Assembly: GCA_041399205.1 (NCBI GenBank)
Contig: JAWKTK010000004.1
Coordinates: forward strand, 1-64,000
Length of the DNA stretch: 64,000 nt
Source: JAGQOZ01 sp041399205
GTDB taxonomy: Bacteria > Planctomycetota > Planctomycetia > Pirellulales > Pirellulaceae
Direction of reading: 5' to 3'
In this document: positions 1-9,669 of the stretch, piece by piece
Layout of the letters: each line of letters begins with the position of its first letter
Numbering within the stretch: the first letter of the stretch is position 1
Made by a program: the position numbers and the translations under genes
The notes under the pieces: generated by a model
What the model was told of the DNA's origin: nothing
What the model saw: only the letters and a program-made list of their open reading frames with translations
The model's database searches: none

Positions 1-232
1 TCGTGCGAAGGGTGCGATTCATCGCTTACGAAAGACTCGAACTATCGGCGATTTCGTGAATGAACTCGCGCGACTCCAGTTCCGTTACGGGATTGATGTC
101 CCTAAAGACGTTATGGACGGAGCATGCTTGAATCCCGAGACGTTCAACGATTTTCGTGGTTTTTGTGTCGTGTCTGCACTTAACCGCTTTCTGTACGCAA
201 TGAAACCCAATACTGATTCGAAAGGAAACTAA
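1..232 (+). CDS. C-terminal end of a Cas8-type protein (partial)
   Basis: An open frame enters at base 2 and stops with TAA at 230-232, giving about 76 residues that end in NTDSKGN. It lies 3 bases before cas7 in the same direction, exactly where the Cascade large subunit (Cas8/Cst1) sits in type I-B operons, so position is the main argument. The visible end is helical and basic at its start (RAKGAIHRLRKTRTIGDF), then FCVVSALNRFLYAMK. No catalytic motif is expected in this part of a Cas8. The rest of the gene, and possibly cas6, cas1 and cas2, lie upstream of the window. An alternative small subunit cannot be excluded. Confidence 0.55.
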   Translation, partial: RAKGAIHRLRKTRTIGDFVNELARLQFRYGIDVPKDVMDGACLNPETFNDFRGFCVVSALNRFLYAMKPNTDSKGN

Positions 233-235
233 CCA

Positions 236-1177
236 ATGGCAAATTCACCAACTATCAAAGACGCAAAGGCGATTACGGTTACGTTCTTGACGAACGTCTC
301 GCTTGGTTCGCTTAACGGTAGCGATAAGGAAGCGGACAACGTTAGCAGCATTAAGAAGTTGACTCGTGGTTCGAGCACCTTTCCCTACATGTCTAGCCAA
401 GCTGTGCGGCGCGCGCTTCGTGACCAGTTGGGCGTTCTGGGGCACGAACTTTCGGAAGGCGTCGCAGCAAAGGAATCTAAAGGTGCGGCGATTACCCAGT
501 GTGAGCCCAAAAAATATATCGACGATGACCTGTTTGGGTTTATGGATGCTGCCAGATCCGGCACGCACAAACGTACCAGTCCCGTTCGCGTTTCTCCGCT
601 TTTAGCGATGGATGCCTACGAAGGCGATCTAGACTTCGGTACCAATTACATGTCGGTCGATGCGGGGGGAACGCCAAATATCTTTGAAACGGAGATCCAT
701 GGCGGTCTCTACCGAGGCACAATTTTGATCGAACTTGATGCGGTCGGCGTGAGTCGCGATGGCGAGAAAGAGAATGCCAAGGCGAAAGAGACGGCAACTC
801 CTGGTAAGAAAACATGGGAAGTTAGCGAAAAAGACAAAGCAGCACGAGTGATCGCCGTATTGCAGGCGCTGCAGCATTTGTGGTCCAGCGGGCGACAGTC
901 GCGATTTCTTTCGGATATAAGCCCGAAGTTTGTTGCGGCGGCTGCCCTGACTGCCAAAGTTCCGATTTTCTTAGAAAGCGTTATTTGCACAAAGAACGGA
1001 ATCAACAAGGAAGCGCTCAGCGAAACTCTTGCTGATTCGAAGAGCATCCTCCTGGAATCCGTTTATGGCAAGAAGAACGGCATGTTCAACGGCGATGCTC
1101 CGGAAAATTGTAAGACTGTTGGTGAAGCGTTCGAGGTGATTGCTAGTTGGGTAAACAAGCACTATGGAGTTGAGTAA
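236..1177 (+). CDS. cas7: Cas7, Cst2/DevR family (type I-B Cascade backbone)
   Basis: This 313-residue protein is the repeated backbone subunit that coats crRNA in a type I-B effector complex. The family signature is clear at the N-terminus: a beta-strand with TVTFLTNVSLGSLNGSDKEA, then the block FPYMSSQAVRRALRDQL around residue 45-65, which is typical of Cst2/DevR proteins. Length fits the family (about 290-340). A GGLYRGT segment follows in the middle, where a Gly-rich RAMP loop is expected. Its TAA stop shares a base with the cas5 ATG (TAATG), so the two are translationally coupled. The ATG at 236 is chosen because it directly follows the cas8 stop and gives the full conserved start. No break is seen. 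Confidence 0.93.
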   Translation: MANSPTIKDAKAITVTFLTNVSLGSLNGSDKEADNVSSIKKLTRGSSTFPYMSSQAVRRALRDQLGVLGHELSEGVAAKESKGAAITQCEPKKYIDDDLFGFMDAARSGTHKRTSPVRVSPLLAMDAYEGDLDFGTNYMSVDAGGTPNIFETEIHGGLYRGTILIELDAVGVSRDGEKENAKAKETATPGKKTWEVSEKDKAARVIAVLQALQHLWSSGRQSRFLSDISPKFVAAAALTAKVPIFLESVICTKNGINKEALSETLADSKSILLESVYGKKNGMFNGDAPENCKTVGEAFEVIASWVNKHYGVE

Positions 1178-1968
1178 TGCCTATCGTCGTCATTGAGGCT
1201 GTCGCTCCGACGTCGAGTTGGCGACCGCCCGAAGCTCAGAACTATCATCCCTCGTATCCATTGCCACCTTACACGAGCCAAGTTGGGCTCTTGGGAGCGG
1301 CAATTGGATTGGCATTGCCTGACGCATTTGCTTACGTTCGCGACAGGGAATTAAAGCTTGGCGTAGGCGGTTGGCACAATGGGCGGATGCGTGACCTTTG
1401 GAAGTTTCAAAAGCTTGAGTCGATAGCAGATCCGAAGAAGGAAATTAATCACGATATCGTGTTGCGAGAACACTTCGTAGATACGCGATTGATTTTTGTG
1501 ATCGAGACTCCTTCGCAAGAAACTGCGGACCAAGTGGCAGCAGCGTTCCGTGAACCGAAGTATCCCTTAACTGCTGGCGTCAGTGACGCTTTGTTGCACG
1601 CTCGACGCGTCTCAGTTCGTGATGAGACGCCTAACCCTACGAAAGAGTTTGCGTTCACGCTGGTCTATCGAGACATCGCTGCGAACTACAAAGTTGACGC
1701 GTCGGTATTGGAATCACAACCGATGATGCGCTCGTTGCAGGCTCCTACAACCGAACGAATCGCAACGGGTTTTCGGTTTAATGATGCTGGTAGCCGTTCG
1801 TTGGCTGCGCGATCACTCGTGACGTTTATCGGCGATCGTATCGCGCTCGCGGACGACGATGAGCCTGTAGATGCGTACGACGTTGAACCATCCACTTCGC
1901 AACTGCGCAGAGAATTACAATCATGGAACTTCAAGACTTTATCAATTCCCGTGCATCGTTACGATTAG
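1177..1968 (+). CDS. cas5: Cas5, type I-B (Cas5t-like)
   Basis: A 263-residue RAMP-fold protein expected to cap the 5' handle of crRNA in the Cascade complex. It starts MPIVVIEAVAPTSSWRPPEA and continues with YPLPPYTSQVGLLGAAIGLA, the usual Cas5 N-terminal beta-strand followed by the P-P-(Y/S)-x-(V/L)-x-G-x-L-x-x-A block. The C-terminus ends SIPVHRYD. The start overlaps the cas7 stop by one base, and its 3' end overlaps the cas3 start by 46 bases in another frame, so the cas genes are read as one transcript. Nothing is odd in the frame. Subtype assignment rests on the Cst2-type Cas7 partner and on the ATTGAAAC repeat ending. Confidence 0.92.
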   Translation: MPIVVIEAVAPTSSWRPPEAQNYHPSYPLPPYTSQVGLLGAAIGLALPDAFAYVRDRELKLGVGGWHNGRMRDLWKFQKLESIADPKKEINHDIVLREHFVDTRLIFVIETPSQETADQVAAAFREPKYPLTAGVSDALLHARRVSVRDETPNPTKEFAFTLVYRDIAANYKVDASVLESQPMMRSLQAPTTERIATGFRFNDAGSRSLAARSLVTFIGDRIALADDDEPVDAYDVEPSTSQLRRELQSWNFKTLSIPVHRYD

Positions 1969-4512
1969 ATTCGAAGCACCAGAAATATCAGGACATTCTT
2001 GATTCAGCGTTGGCAAAGTCGGAGCGGAATTGGAGAACCGGTGAATCAACCGAGCCACAGAGCTATTTCACTCACGTTACGGATGTCTACCTGGTTTGGC
2101 GCCAGTTAATCGATCTGCATCGGCCTACAATTGATCGAATCGCCACGAATGCTGGCTTGACAACTGAACGGATTCTTCAATCAAGCCTTCTCTGCGTTGC
2201 GTTTCACGATTTTGGAAAGCTGTCATCGAACTTCCAAGACATGATGAATGCGACTTCGAAGACAGCATATCGTTCCGCCCAGCGTAGAAACTACCGACAC
2301 GAAATCATCAGCCTACCTTTGGTTGATTACTTCGCTCAGAAGCTTAATGAAAAACACGGCCATGTGTTAACCGACGGCCATTTGGAGGCATTAGCGGTAG
2401 CTGGGCATCATCGTTTCTTGGCCGACGATTACTTGTTCAATTCGGAACGGTATCACCAGTTGATCCGGTGGGACGACTACGGCATCGACGATGCCATTGT
2501 TGCATCGAGTCTCTTTGCTCAGGTGATGTTCTCGCAACTAGGCTGGGAACTACCTATCACAAAAAGCATTCGGAATCAACGCGAACTTCTGTCGAACAAA
2601 AGCGAAAACGTTCCGTTCGCTCGACTGAAGGCGGCTCGTGATGCCTGCCTTGACGATGACAACCATCCTAGGTTTCGCAATGTGTTCGCAGTGTTAAAGG
2701 GCCTGTTGATGGTCGCTGATTGGCGTGCCAGTTCCGGAATCGAGTTCCCGGAAATGCTGAATGCGGCATCTGGCAGCGTAGTGATTCCGACAACGTCGCT
2801 TCTGCCATTCGTTAAAAGCAAGGTCGAAAATGCTGGCAAGAAGTTTCAAGGATTTCGTGCGTTTCAGAAGGAATGCGGTGAATCGGCGGGGCACGTGTTA
2901 GCGATCGCACCGACAGGAAGCGGTAAGACGGAGGCGGCCTTTCTTTGGGCATTAAACCAAGTCGAATCAGGCGTATGCCAAAAGGTGTTCTTTCTTCTTC
3001 CAACGATGGTGACTGCCAACAGCTTGTATGACCGCGCCAAAGCATTTTTCAAAGATGAGTATGGCCATGAGGTTGGGCTCATCCACTCAACTGCCGATCT
3101 TGTTCGAGCGGACAAGAACATCAATGGCGATGACGAACAAGACATGCTCACAGTTCAAGGCGGCCCGCTTGCGGAACGTCATTTTTTCAATCCCGTCACG
3201 ATCGGAACGGTCGACCAGCTACTGAATTCACTTTTTCATGCTGGCAGATGGCCGCTGAAAACTTTTGCAGCGATGAACGCAGCAATCGTCATTGATGAAA
3301 TCCACGCCTACGATCCGCACACCGCCGGACTGATTTCACTGATGTTAACCCAGATCAGCGAAGCGGGAGGAAGATTCATGGTCATGAGTGCGACGATGCC
3401 GGAAGACATGAAAGCCATCGTCAGGCAATCACTTACCTCAAAACATCCGTTGCCGCTGCATGAAGTTTCCGACCACGAGCTATTGGACAGCGCGTAACAA
3501 CTGGCAAGTGCGTGATGTAGGTCTTACTGAATGGCTGTTGAAAGACGAGCAATGCTTGCCATTCGATGTGGCTGACACTACGGCCCCGGTAGTCACCCCC
3601 GAACTTTCCGGCGAAGCTTTGAAGCTGCTGGAATCCGAAGTCGAAAATGGCAACCGTGTACTTATCGTTTCAAATACCGTTCGTCGATGTCAAGATATTG
3701 CGAAGGCGGTTCGTAAGCATTTCCCCAACGCAATTTGTTTTCATTCGAAGTTCACTTTTGACGATCGAAACAGGCTCGAAAAACTCATCACGGAAGATGA
3801 TTCAACCGTCCAGATTCTGGTTGCCACACAGGTCGTCGAGGTGTCGTTGGATATTGATTTCGACTTGCTGATGACTGAATGCGCGCCAATTGATGCGTTG
3901 GTCCAGCGCGCTGGTCGTATCAACCGTGCGCGAAAAACCGAACCGGGAAACGTTGTGGTTTTCCAAGCTGAAGAAAACAGCGACAAGATTTACGACTATC
4001 CCGAAGGTGTGCTTCAGCGGACGTGGGATTTACTGACAGAGACAAACGGACTATTGACAGAGAACAGATTGCTGGAGTTGGTCGAAGCGGCGTATCAGGG
4101 TTACGATCTGCGGGAGGACGACTCGTTCAAGCGAGTTCAAAGCAAAGTCCTTACGCAACAATCTCGACTCTCGGGAGTATTGGACAATCCTCGGCCTTAT
4201 GAGGAAGACTCCGACTTGACCACTAGATTGATCGACTATCCCCAAATATCGGTCATCCCCGACATTGACAATTTCGTACAGGCTGTCCACAGTGAAGCTT
4301 GCACACCAAAAGATCGGCGACGTCACGAGTTGAAAATGCCACTCTGGTATGTGAAAACAGTTGATGACATGGGCAATCCGTATGGTCGCTTCGATGACGA
4401 ATTGTTCGTCCATTTCTGCCAAATGGAATACGATCCAGTTTTCGGAGGCACGTTTCTTCCGGCTAGAATCTCAGGCTCTGCAGTTAGCGATCCAAGCAAC
4501 TTCATATTCTAG
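1923..4512 (+). CDS. cas3: Cas3 HD nuclease-helicase, split by one frameshift
   Basis: Cas3 is recruited by Cascade to nick and unwind target DNA. Two consecutive frames make one protein of about 860 residues. The first (1923-3497) has the HD nuclease motif CVAFHDFGKL near residue 95, a second histidine pair in AGHHRFLADD, the Walker A motif APTGSGKTEA near residue 330, the DExH-type box VIDEIHAYD and motif III MSATMP. The second frame (usable from about 3490 to 4512) has the rest of the helicase: ATQVVEVSLDIDFD and LVQRAGRINRARK (motifs V and VI). The frames meet around 3480-3497, where the first reads LLDSA then TAA. This looks like a one-base error between motif III and the second RecA lobe. 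A real split cas3 is possible but less likely, because no RBS precedes the second half. Confidence 0.9.
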
Positions 4513-4527
4513 AAAAAGGAGTCGAAA

Positions 4528-4950
4528 ATGCCCGCACCTACCAAAACCCAATTAAAATACCTGTCCTTCATTCATGCCTACACTGAAGGGTTTGGGCAGC
4601 CGCCGTCGATGCAGGAGATTGCCGAGGCGCTGAAGGTGAGTTCGCCGTCGGTCAATGGAATGCTGAAGACGCTGGAGAAGAATGGATTGATCGAACGTGA
4701 AGCTGGCGCGGCACGGTCGATCGAGATTCTGGTGGACCGCGCGTTGATTCCGGCGTGGAAGAAGAAGCTCAAAAGCAATTTCCAGTTCTGGGCACCCGCC
4801 GACGCGTCACAGGCACAGCTCGATCAAATCATGGAGTCGATTGTCTCGCATCGCAATGCGGAACGGATTAGCGCGAAACGGCAAAAGGAAGTCGAGGTCA
4901 AAATCAAAGCCGGGAAACGCCGAATGTTTATCAATTCAAGATTTCGCTGA
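4528..4950 (+). CDS. LexA-like winged-helix DNA-binding domain (N-terminal half of a likely fusion)
   Basis: The first 65-75 residues resemble the LexA DNA-binding domain: TKTQLKYLSFIHAYTEGFGQ, then PPSMQEIAEAL, then a recognition helix SSPSVNGMLKTLEKNGLI and a wing ending in RSIEI. No LexA serine-lysine peptidase follows; instead there is a basic helical linker (SAKRQKEVEVKIKAGKRR). At about 4921-4926 the next frame continues NVYQFKISL, the start of a PRiA4 ORF-3 domain, so this is probably one protein with a single-base break. It sits 15 bases after cas3 and before cas4, so it is co-transcribed with the cas genes. It could regulate the operon; that is inference only. Confidence 0.7.
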   Translation: MPAPTKTQLKYLSFIHAYTEGFGQPPSMQEIAEALKVSSPSVNGMLKTLEKNGLIEREAGAARSIEILVDRALIPAWKKKLKSNFQFWAPADASQAQLDQIMESIVSHRNAERISAKRQKEVEVKIKAGKRRMFINSRFR

Positions 4951-5480
4951 ACAACTTCAAGCCATCGATCTGGCGAAGGATCGAAACGCTGGATGTGACC
5001 TTGGCCGAGCTGCATGGATTGATCCAAACCGCGATGGGGTGGACGAATTCGCATCTGCATATGTTTCGAGTGGCGGACCTGGAATATGCGGATAATCGTA
5101 TGGTCGACGAGGATTTAGGGGCAACCGACTATGCGGGAATTCGCGTGAGTGATCTCGTTCGCCAGCACGGGCCGAAACTGAAGATTTTGTATGAATACGA
5201 CTTTGGCGACGGCTGGGAGCATACGATTGTTCTCGAAAAAATAACTCCGCTGACTGGTTCGGCCGGCGACTACCCTCGCTGCCTCAAAGGCGTTCATGCT
5301 TGTCCGCCAGAAGATGTGGGCGGCGTTTGGGGCTTCTCGGATTTCTTGGACGCGATCTCGGATCCTTCGCATCCAAGCCATGACGAAATGCTTGAATGGA
5401 GTGGACCGTATGACTTCGATCGGTTCGATGTCCAAGAAACGACGGCCATGATGCAACGCGGCTTGCCATACGGGATGTGA
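4923..5480 (+). CDS. Plasmid pRiA4b ORF-3 / IS1096 TnpR-like domain protein
   Basis: This frame is open from 4872 to the TGA at 5478-5480. The domain begins at 4923 with VYQFKISLNNFKPSIWRRIE and goes on with LAELHGLIQTAMGW, HLHMFRV, YEYDFGDGWEHTI, YPRCLKG and CPPEDVGG, all marks of the PRiA4 ORF-3 family. The molecular function of the family is not established. An internal ATG exists at 4995, but it would remove the first conserved strand, so I read the domain as the C-terminal half of the upstream LexA-like gene. It stands 7 bases before cas4. A fusion of an HTH with this domain inside a cas operon is unusual. Confidence 0.75.
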   Translation, partial: NVYQFKISLNNFKPSIWRRIETLDVTLAELHGLIQTAMGWTNSHLHMFRVADLEYADNRMVDEDLGATDYAGIRVSDLVRQHGPKLKILYEYDFGDGWEHTIVLEKITPLTGSAGDYPRCLKGVHACPPEDVGGVWGFSDFLDAISDPSHPSHDEMLEWSGPYDFDRFDVQETTAMMQRGLPYGM

Positions 5481-5487
5481 ACTGGCC

Positions 5488-6076
5488 ATGGAAACGACCA
5501 CACCGTCCATCACGGTCACACACGTTTTAGAACACTTGTTTTGTCCCAGGTTCACCTATTTCGAATACGTGTTAGCCATGCCGGAACGGCAAGAGAAACG
5601 CTGGAAAGTGCAGAAGGGACGCGAAGTGCACTTAGAACGAACGAAGGTGAACAAGTCGTACCTGCGCAGAAGCTGAATGTGGTGAAGCGAGAGTTCGACG
5701 TGCCGCTGGCGGATGTCGAACTACGCGTGCGAGCGTGGCTGACGAAGTGCTGACGTTTGGCGATGGCACGATGGGGCCGTTCGATTACAAGTTCGCCATA
5801 GCTCCGAAGAAGACGTATCGAACTCAGCGTCTGCAATGTGTGCTGTACGGCATGCTAATCGAACGAGTCTTCCAGGTGCCGGTCAATCGCGGCTATCTGT
5901 GTTATACTCGGGACAATTATAAGATCGTCGAGGTCCCGATCACGGCGGCTCGAACGGCCGCGTTGCAGGTGGTCGAGGAGGTCTTGCAAGTCATCGAACA
6001 AGGGTTTTTACCGTTACCGACGACGCAGCAAAATCGGTGCGTCGATTGCTGTTACCGAAAAGTTTGCATTCGATAG
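5488..6076 (+). CDS. cas4: Cas4 RecB-type nuclease, two frameshifts
   Basis: Cas4 is an Fe-S RecB-like exonuclease that trims prespacers and selects PAM together with Cas1-Cas2. It reads SITVTHVLEHLFCPRFTYFE, then GREVH, in frame one (5488-5673); LNVVKREFDVPLADVELRVR in frame two (to about 5735); and LTFGDGTMGPFDYKFA, QRLQCVLYG and the cysteine cluster CVDCCYRKVC in frame three (5735-6076). These give the first cysteine, the D-x-K nuclease residues, the Q-x(3)-Y-type helix and the terminal Fe-S cysteines. Total length of about 195 residues is normal. One-base deletions near 5670 and 5734 would restore a single frame. No cas1 or cas2 follows, although they normally do. Confidence 0.85.
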
Positions 6077-6300
6077 GCCCGGCAAGCAGTATTCAGTCAA
6101 TCGACTCGTGCAAAATTATTGGCTCTTTGACAATCAGGTTGTGTATCTTGTTGCCACAGAAAGGCTTGCGGTGATTTTCTTTTGCGAGAACTCGCCGCAA
6201 CGCCACATGGCATCGTGGAGTGGAGTCAGCTATGCTACTCATTCCAGTCGAACGAATTTCATCGAAGGTCGTTTGGAGAAAGAACTTACGGCTCAGAGAA
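6077..6300 (+). promoter_or_regulatory. Probable CRISPR leader
   Basis: The 224 bases between the cas4 stop and the first repeat contain no convincing gene. Repeat orientation (3' end ATTGAAAC, which becomes the crRNA 5' handle) implies transcription on the plus strand, so this side should hold the leader. A TTGACA box is seen at 6127-6132, but no good -10 box stands at the right distance. The sequence is not strongly A+T-rich, so the assignment rests on position and repeat direction. Confidence 0.5.
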
Positions 6301-8885
6301 GTCTTCGACGCCAATCCAAAACAACAAGGATTGAAACTTTTTGGGAGTATTGCTGTAAATCCCCGATTGGTTGTCTTCGACGCCAATCCAAAACAACAAG
6401 GATTGAAACCAATTTCCTGTGTTATAATCTCCTGTGTTGCAATTGTCTTCGACGCCAATCCAAAACAACAAGGATTGAAACCTGATCGTCGATCAAACTC
6501 AGTTGTTCTTGGTTTCGGGTCTTCGACGCCAATCCAAAACAACAAGGATTGAAACAAACAAGCACATAAGGAATGATTTCATCCTTGTTGTCTTCGACGC
6601 CAATCCAAAACAACAAGGATTGAAACCTTGCTGCAATTTCACACCTTGCTTGAAGCGTGCTGTCTTCGACGCCAATCCAAAACAACAAGGATTGAAACAT
6701 GAACTGATCACCCAGACGAGATGGGATAGGGAGTCTTCGACGCCAATCCAAAACAACAAGGATTGAAACGAAAAAATGCAGCAGTTTAGGATTTTCTATT
6801 CGCGAAAGTCTTCGACGCCAATCCAAAACAACAAGATTGAAACTTTCTTGAGCCTAACGTTTCCAACGATAGATTCTTGTCTTCGACGCCAATCCAAAAC
6901 AACAAGGATTGAAACGAAAAATGCAGCAGTTTAGGATTTTCTATTCGCGAAGTCTTCGACGCCAATCCAAAACAACAAGGATTGAAACTGGGTAAGGATT
7001 GGCAACCGCGAATAATCCTGTTGGTCTTGTCTTCGACGCCAATCCAAAACAACAAGGATTGAAACCAAAGTCGCAGAGGCTAATGGCTATAAGTTAGCGG
7101 AGTCTTCGACGCCAATCCAAAACAACAAGGATTGAAACGGCACAGCGGCAAGCGTGCGCAGGCCCGGACCCTGGGTCTTCGACGCCAATCCAAAACAACA
7201 AGGATTGAAACACCGTCAGGTTATCGTCGCGGCGACTGTCATAGATTGGGGTCTTCGACGCCAATCCAAAACAACAAGGATTGAAACCATCATCCGGACG
7301 GCCAAGAATCTCCCAACAATTACGTCTTCGACGCCAATCCAAAACAACAAGGATTGAAACGTACGTTCCGACAGTCACTTTCGCATTCGGATCTTGTCTT
7401 CGACGCCAATCCAAAACAACAAGGATTGAAACAAGTTCCAGATAAACACGGCTGACCAGCGGTGGTCTGTCTTCGACGCCAATCCAAAACAACAAGGATT
7501 GAAACCTGCACGGCCTGTCGAACCGGCTGAGGATTGGAGTCTTCGACGCCAATCCAAAACAACAAGAGATTGAAACATGAATTCAGCGATATTTACCGAA
7601 CAGCGGATTGGCTGTCTTCGACGCCAATCCAAAACAGCAGGTTGAAACGATGAACGAGCCTGATTTTCCAAAATCGGTCAATGGGTCTTCGACGCCAATC
7701 CAAAACAACAAGGATTGAAACTGCTAACGCACGGCGGCTGATGAGCACTCGCGTGGAGTCTTCGACGCCAATCCAAAACAACAAGGATTGAAACGCGGAA
7801 GTGTCTGAGAATCCGTTTTACATGCGTTATCGTCTTCGACGCCAATCCAAAACAACAAGGATTGAAACTGACTCAGCCACCGCAACGAATCGGGGTTCGT
7901 GATCGTCTTCGACGCCAATCCAAAACAACAAGGATTGAAACGGGAATAACACTGCCGACGATTCTGCACCTATTCTGGTCTTCGACGCCAATCCAAAACA
8001 ACAAGGATTGAAACCCGGTCGACGTATCTACGCCAGTCGCGTATTCGCAAAGTCTTCGACGCCAATCCAAAACAACAAGGATTGAAACCCGTCGATTCAA
8101 CGACCTATCCCCGGCCGTGTTTGGGTCTTCGACGCCAATCCAAACAACAAGGATTGAAACGACGAAAGTGGATACACTTGGCGGGCAGTCGCAAGGTCTT
8201 CGACGCCAATCCAAAACAACAAGGATTGAAACGGGTAAGATATGATCGAGTATATTGATGCGTTGGGTCTTCGACGCCAATCCAAAACAACAAGGATTGA
8301 AACTGGTATGTTTTCGTAATGACCTACCGTCTGAGGGAGTGTCTTCGACGCCAATCCAAAACAACAAGGATTGAAACTCATGCCGGGCATCGGGGCGTGT
8401 TGTCATTCGACGTCTTCGACGCCAATCCAAAACAACAAGGATTGAAACTTGGCAAGACGTATTTGCAGCCAAGCGGACCAGCGTCTTGTCTTCGACGCCA
8501 ATCCAAAACAGCAAGGATTGAAACGCAATCCTTTCGTTGATGGCTACGACCACTATCAGGTCTTCGACGCCAATCCAAAACAACAAGGATTGAAACCCCA
8601 ATGGGCGAAATCTGTTGCAGAGTCGCTATCGGTCTTCGACGCCAATCCAAAACAACAAGGATTGAAACCTTCATCGACAAAGGCGAATCCGCCTGGCGTT
8701 CCTGTCTTCGACGCCAATCCAAAACAACAAGGATTGAAACACATCCATTTCTTCGTCAAATTCGCCGTCCTCGTGTCTTCGACGCCAATCCAAAACAACA
8801 AGGATTGAAACTCAATAAATACGGATACACCAACTTAGGTGCCATCGTGTCTTCGACGCCAATCCAAAACAACAAGGATTGAAAC
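6301..8885 (+). CRISPR. CRISPR array, 36 repeats and 35 spacers, type I-B-like repeat
   Basis: The repeat is 37 bases, starts GTCTTCGACGCCAATCC and ends CAACAAGGATTGAAAC. Repeat starts run from 6301, 6373, 6445, 6519, 6590, 6662, 6733 to the last at 8849. Spacers are 33-40 bases, mostly 34-37. Most repeats are identical. Exceptions: 6808 lacks one G, 7539 has an extra A (AAGAGATTG), 7614 is shortened and altered (AACAGCAGGTTGAAAC), 8125 lacks one A, and 8488 has one A-to-G change. Spacers at 6770-6807 and 6916-6951 are the same sequence apart from A-run lengths. The ATTGAAAC end is the usual 8-base handle of type I-B and III repeats and agrees with the Cas proteins. Open frames inside the array are artefacts of the repeat. 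Confidence 0.99.
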
Positions 8886-9020
8886 GGACGACGGCACGGT
8901 TAGACTCGGCATCGATTGTCGGGTGGCAATTGTTCAGACTGGCCGCAATTATCTGAATTGACAAATCGAAGCATCAACAGGCAAGCGATCTGTGGAAGAA
9001 TTCTTGTCTGGTTTTTTGGA

Positions 9021-9416
9021 TCATCGATTCATCCAGGTGATACTCAGCTGGATGACCGTAACAATCGAGACCCAGACGAAGTACGGAAGCTGTGCCAAGG
9101 CAACCCATTTGTAATGCTTCCAGATGGCGACCATCATCCAGATAATCGTTCCCCAAACAATCAGAATATCCACGGCAGCTAACGGCAAGTTCCGCAAGCC
9201 GAATTGGATGGGCGTGAAAATTAGGTTCGCCACAAGATTGGTGACAAACGGCACGACGATGGTCCACGACAGCTTCTTTCTGCATGCCTGCACCAACACG
9301 AAGCCAAAGGTTAGCACGATGACTGGGTAAAGAATCTGCCATATCAGGCCGATCGTCGCTGGCGGCGGTGTCCAGGACGGTTTCCACAAGCTGCTGTACC
9401 ACTCCATCCACGTCAT
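9021..9416 (-). CDS. TspO/MBR family membrane protein
   Basis: A small, tryptophan-rich protein of about 131 residues with five predicted membrane helices, as in TspO/MBR translocator proteins that bind tetrapyrroles or cholesterol-like ligands. The family marks are WYSSLWKPSWTPPPATIG near the N-terminus, PFVTNLVANLIFTPIQFGL in the middle and a W-rich third quarter (IIWMMVAIWKHYKW). The ATG at 9416 (MTWMEWYSSL) is preferred to the upstream TTG at 9437 because family members start just before W-Y-x-x-L-x-K-P-x-W. It is the last gene of a minus-strand group that starts near 10764, only some tens of bases after the preceding stop. The physiological ligand is not evident. Confidence 0.85.
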   Translation of the reverse strand: MTWMEWYSSLWKPSWTPPPATIGLIWQILYPVIVLTFGFVLVQACRKKLSWTIVVPFVTNLVANLIFTPIQFGLRNLPLAAVDILIVWGTIIWMMVAIWKHYKWVALAQLPYFVWVSIVTVIQLSITWMNR

Positions 9417-9450
9417 TCGACCGATTCCTCGGGCCAAGATTCAGGCGGCC

Positions 9451-9669
9451 TCACATCCCAATCCGTGCCTGCGAATCCATCGATTCTAAGATCGCCGCGA
9501 AGTCGCGATAGGTGGTATCCACCAAAACGATCCGGTTGCCTTTGCGAATTCTGGCGAATCCTCCCATCGACAAATCTTCACCAACTTCGAGCTTCCCGCC
9601 AGATTGCAGGAAGTTCGCGAGGTGCGGGAAATTTACCTCATCGCCTAGGTGATCACGTGCTCGCTTCAT
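9451..9669 (-). CDS. Small hypothetical protein
   Basis: A 72-residue frame starts MKRARDHLGDEVNFPHLANF and ends ILESMDSQARIGM. The ATG overlaps the stop of the upstream gene in an ATGA arrangement (9666-9669), which supports the start and shows coupling. There is no signal peptide or membrane segment. The short strand-rich core (GKLEVGEDLSMGGFARIRKG, then RIVLVDTTY) could be a small beta-domain. I do not recognise the family. Confidence 0.6.
   Translation of the reverse strand: MKRARDHLGDEVNFPHLANFLQSGGKLEVGEDLSMGGFARIRKGNRIVLVDTTYRDFAAILESMDSQARIGM

Noticed and set aside
3460..3500. Programmed frameshift or a genuinely split cas3
   Set aside because: No slippery heptamer or stem-loop was seen, and the same kind of break occurs in many unrelated genes of the window.
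6127..6150. TTGACA with a nearby TATCTT as a leader promoter
   Set aside because: The two boxes are only 11 bases apart, too close for a sigma-70 promoter.
6093..8882. Many open frames on both strands across the CRISPR array, with repeated NPCCFGLASKT- or FDANPKQQGLK-like peptides
   Set aside because: They are translations of the 37-base repeat and its spacers; the repeat lacks stops in several frames.
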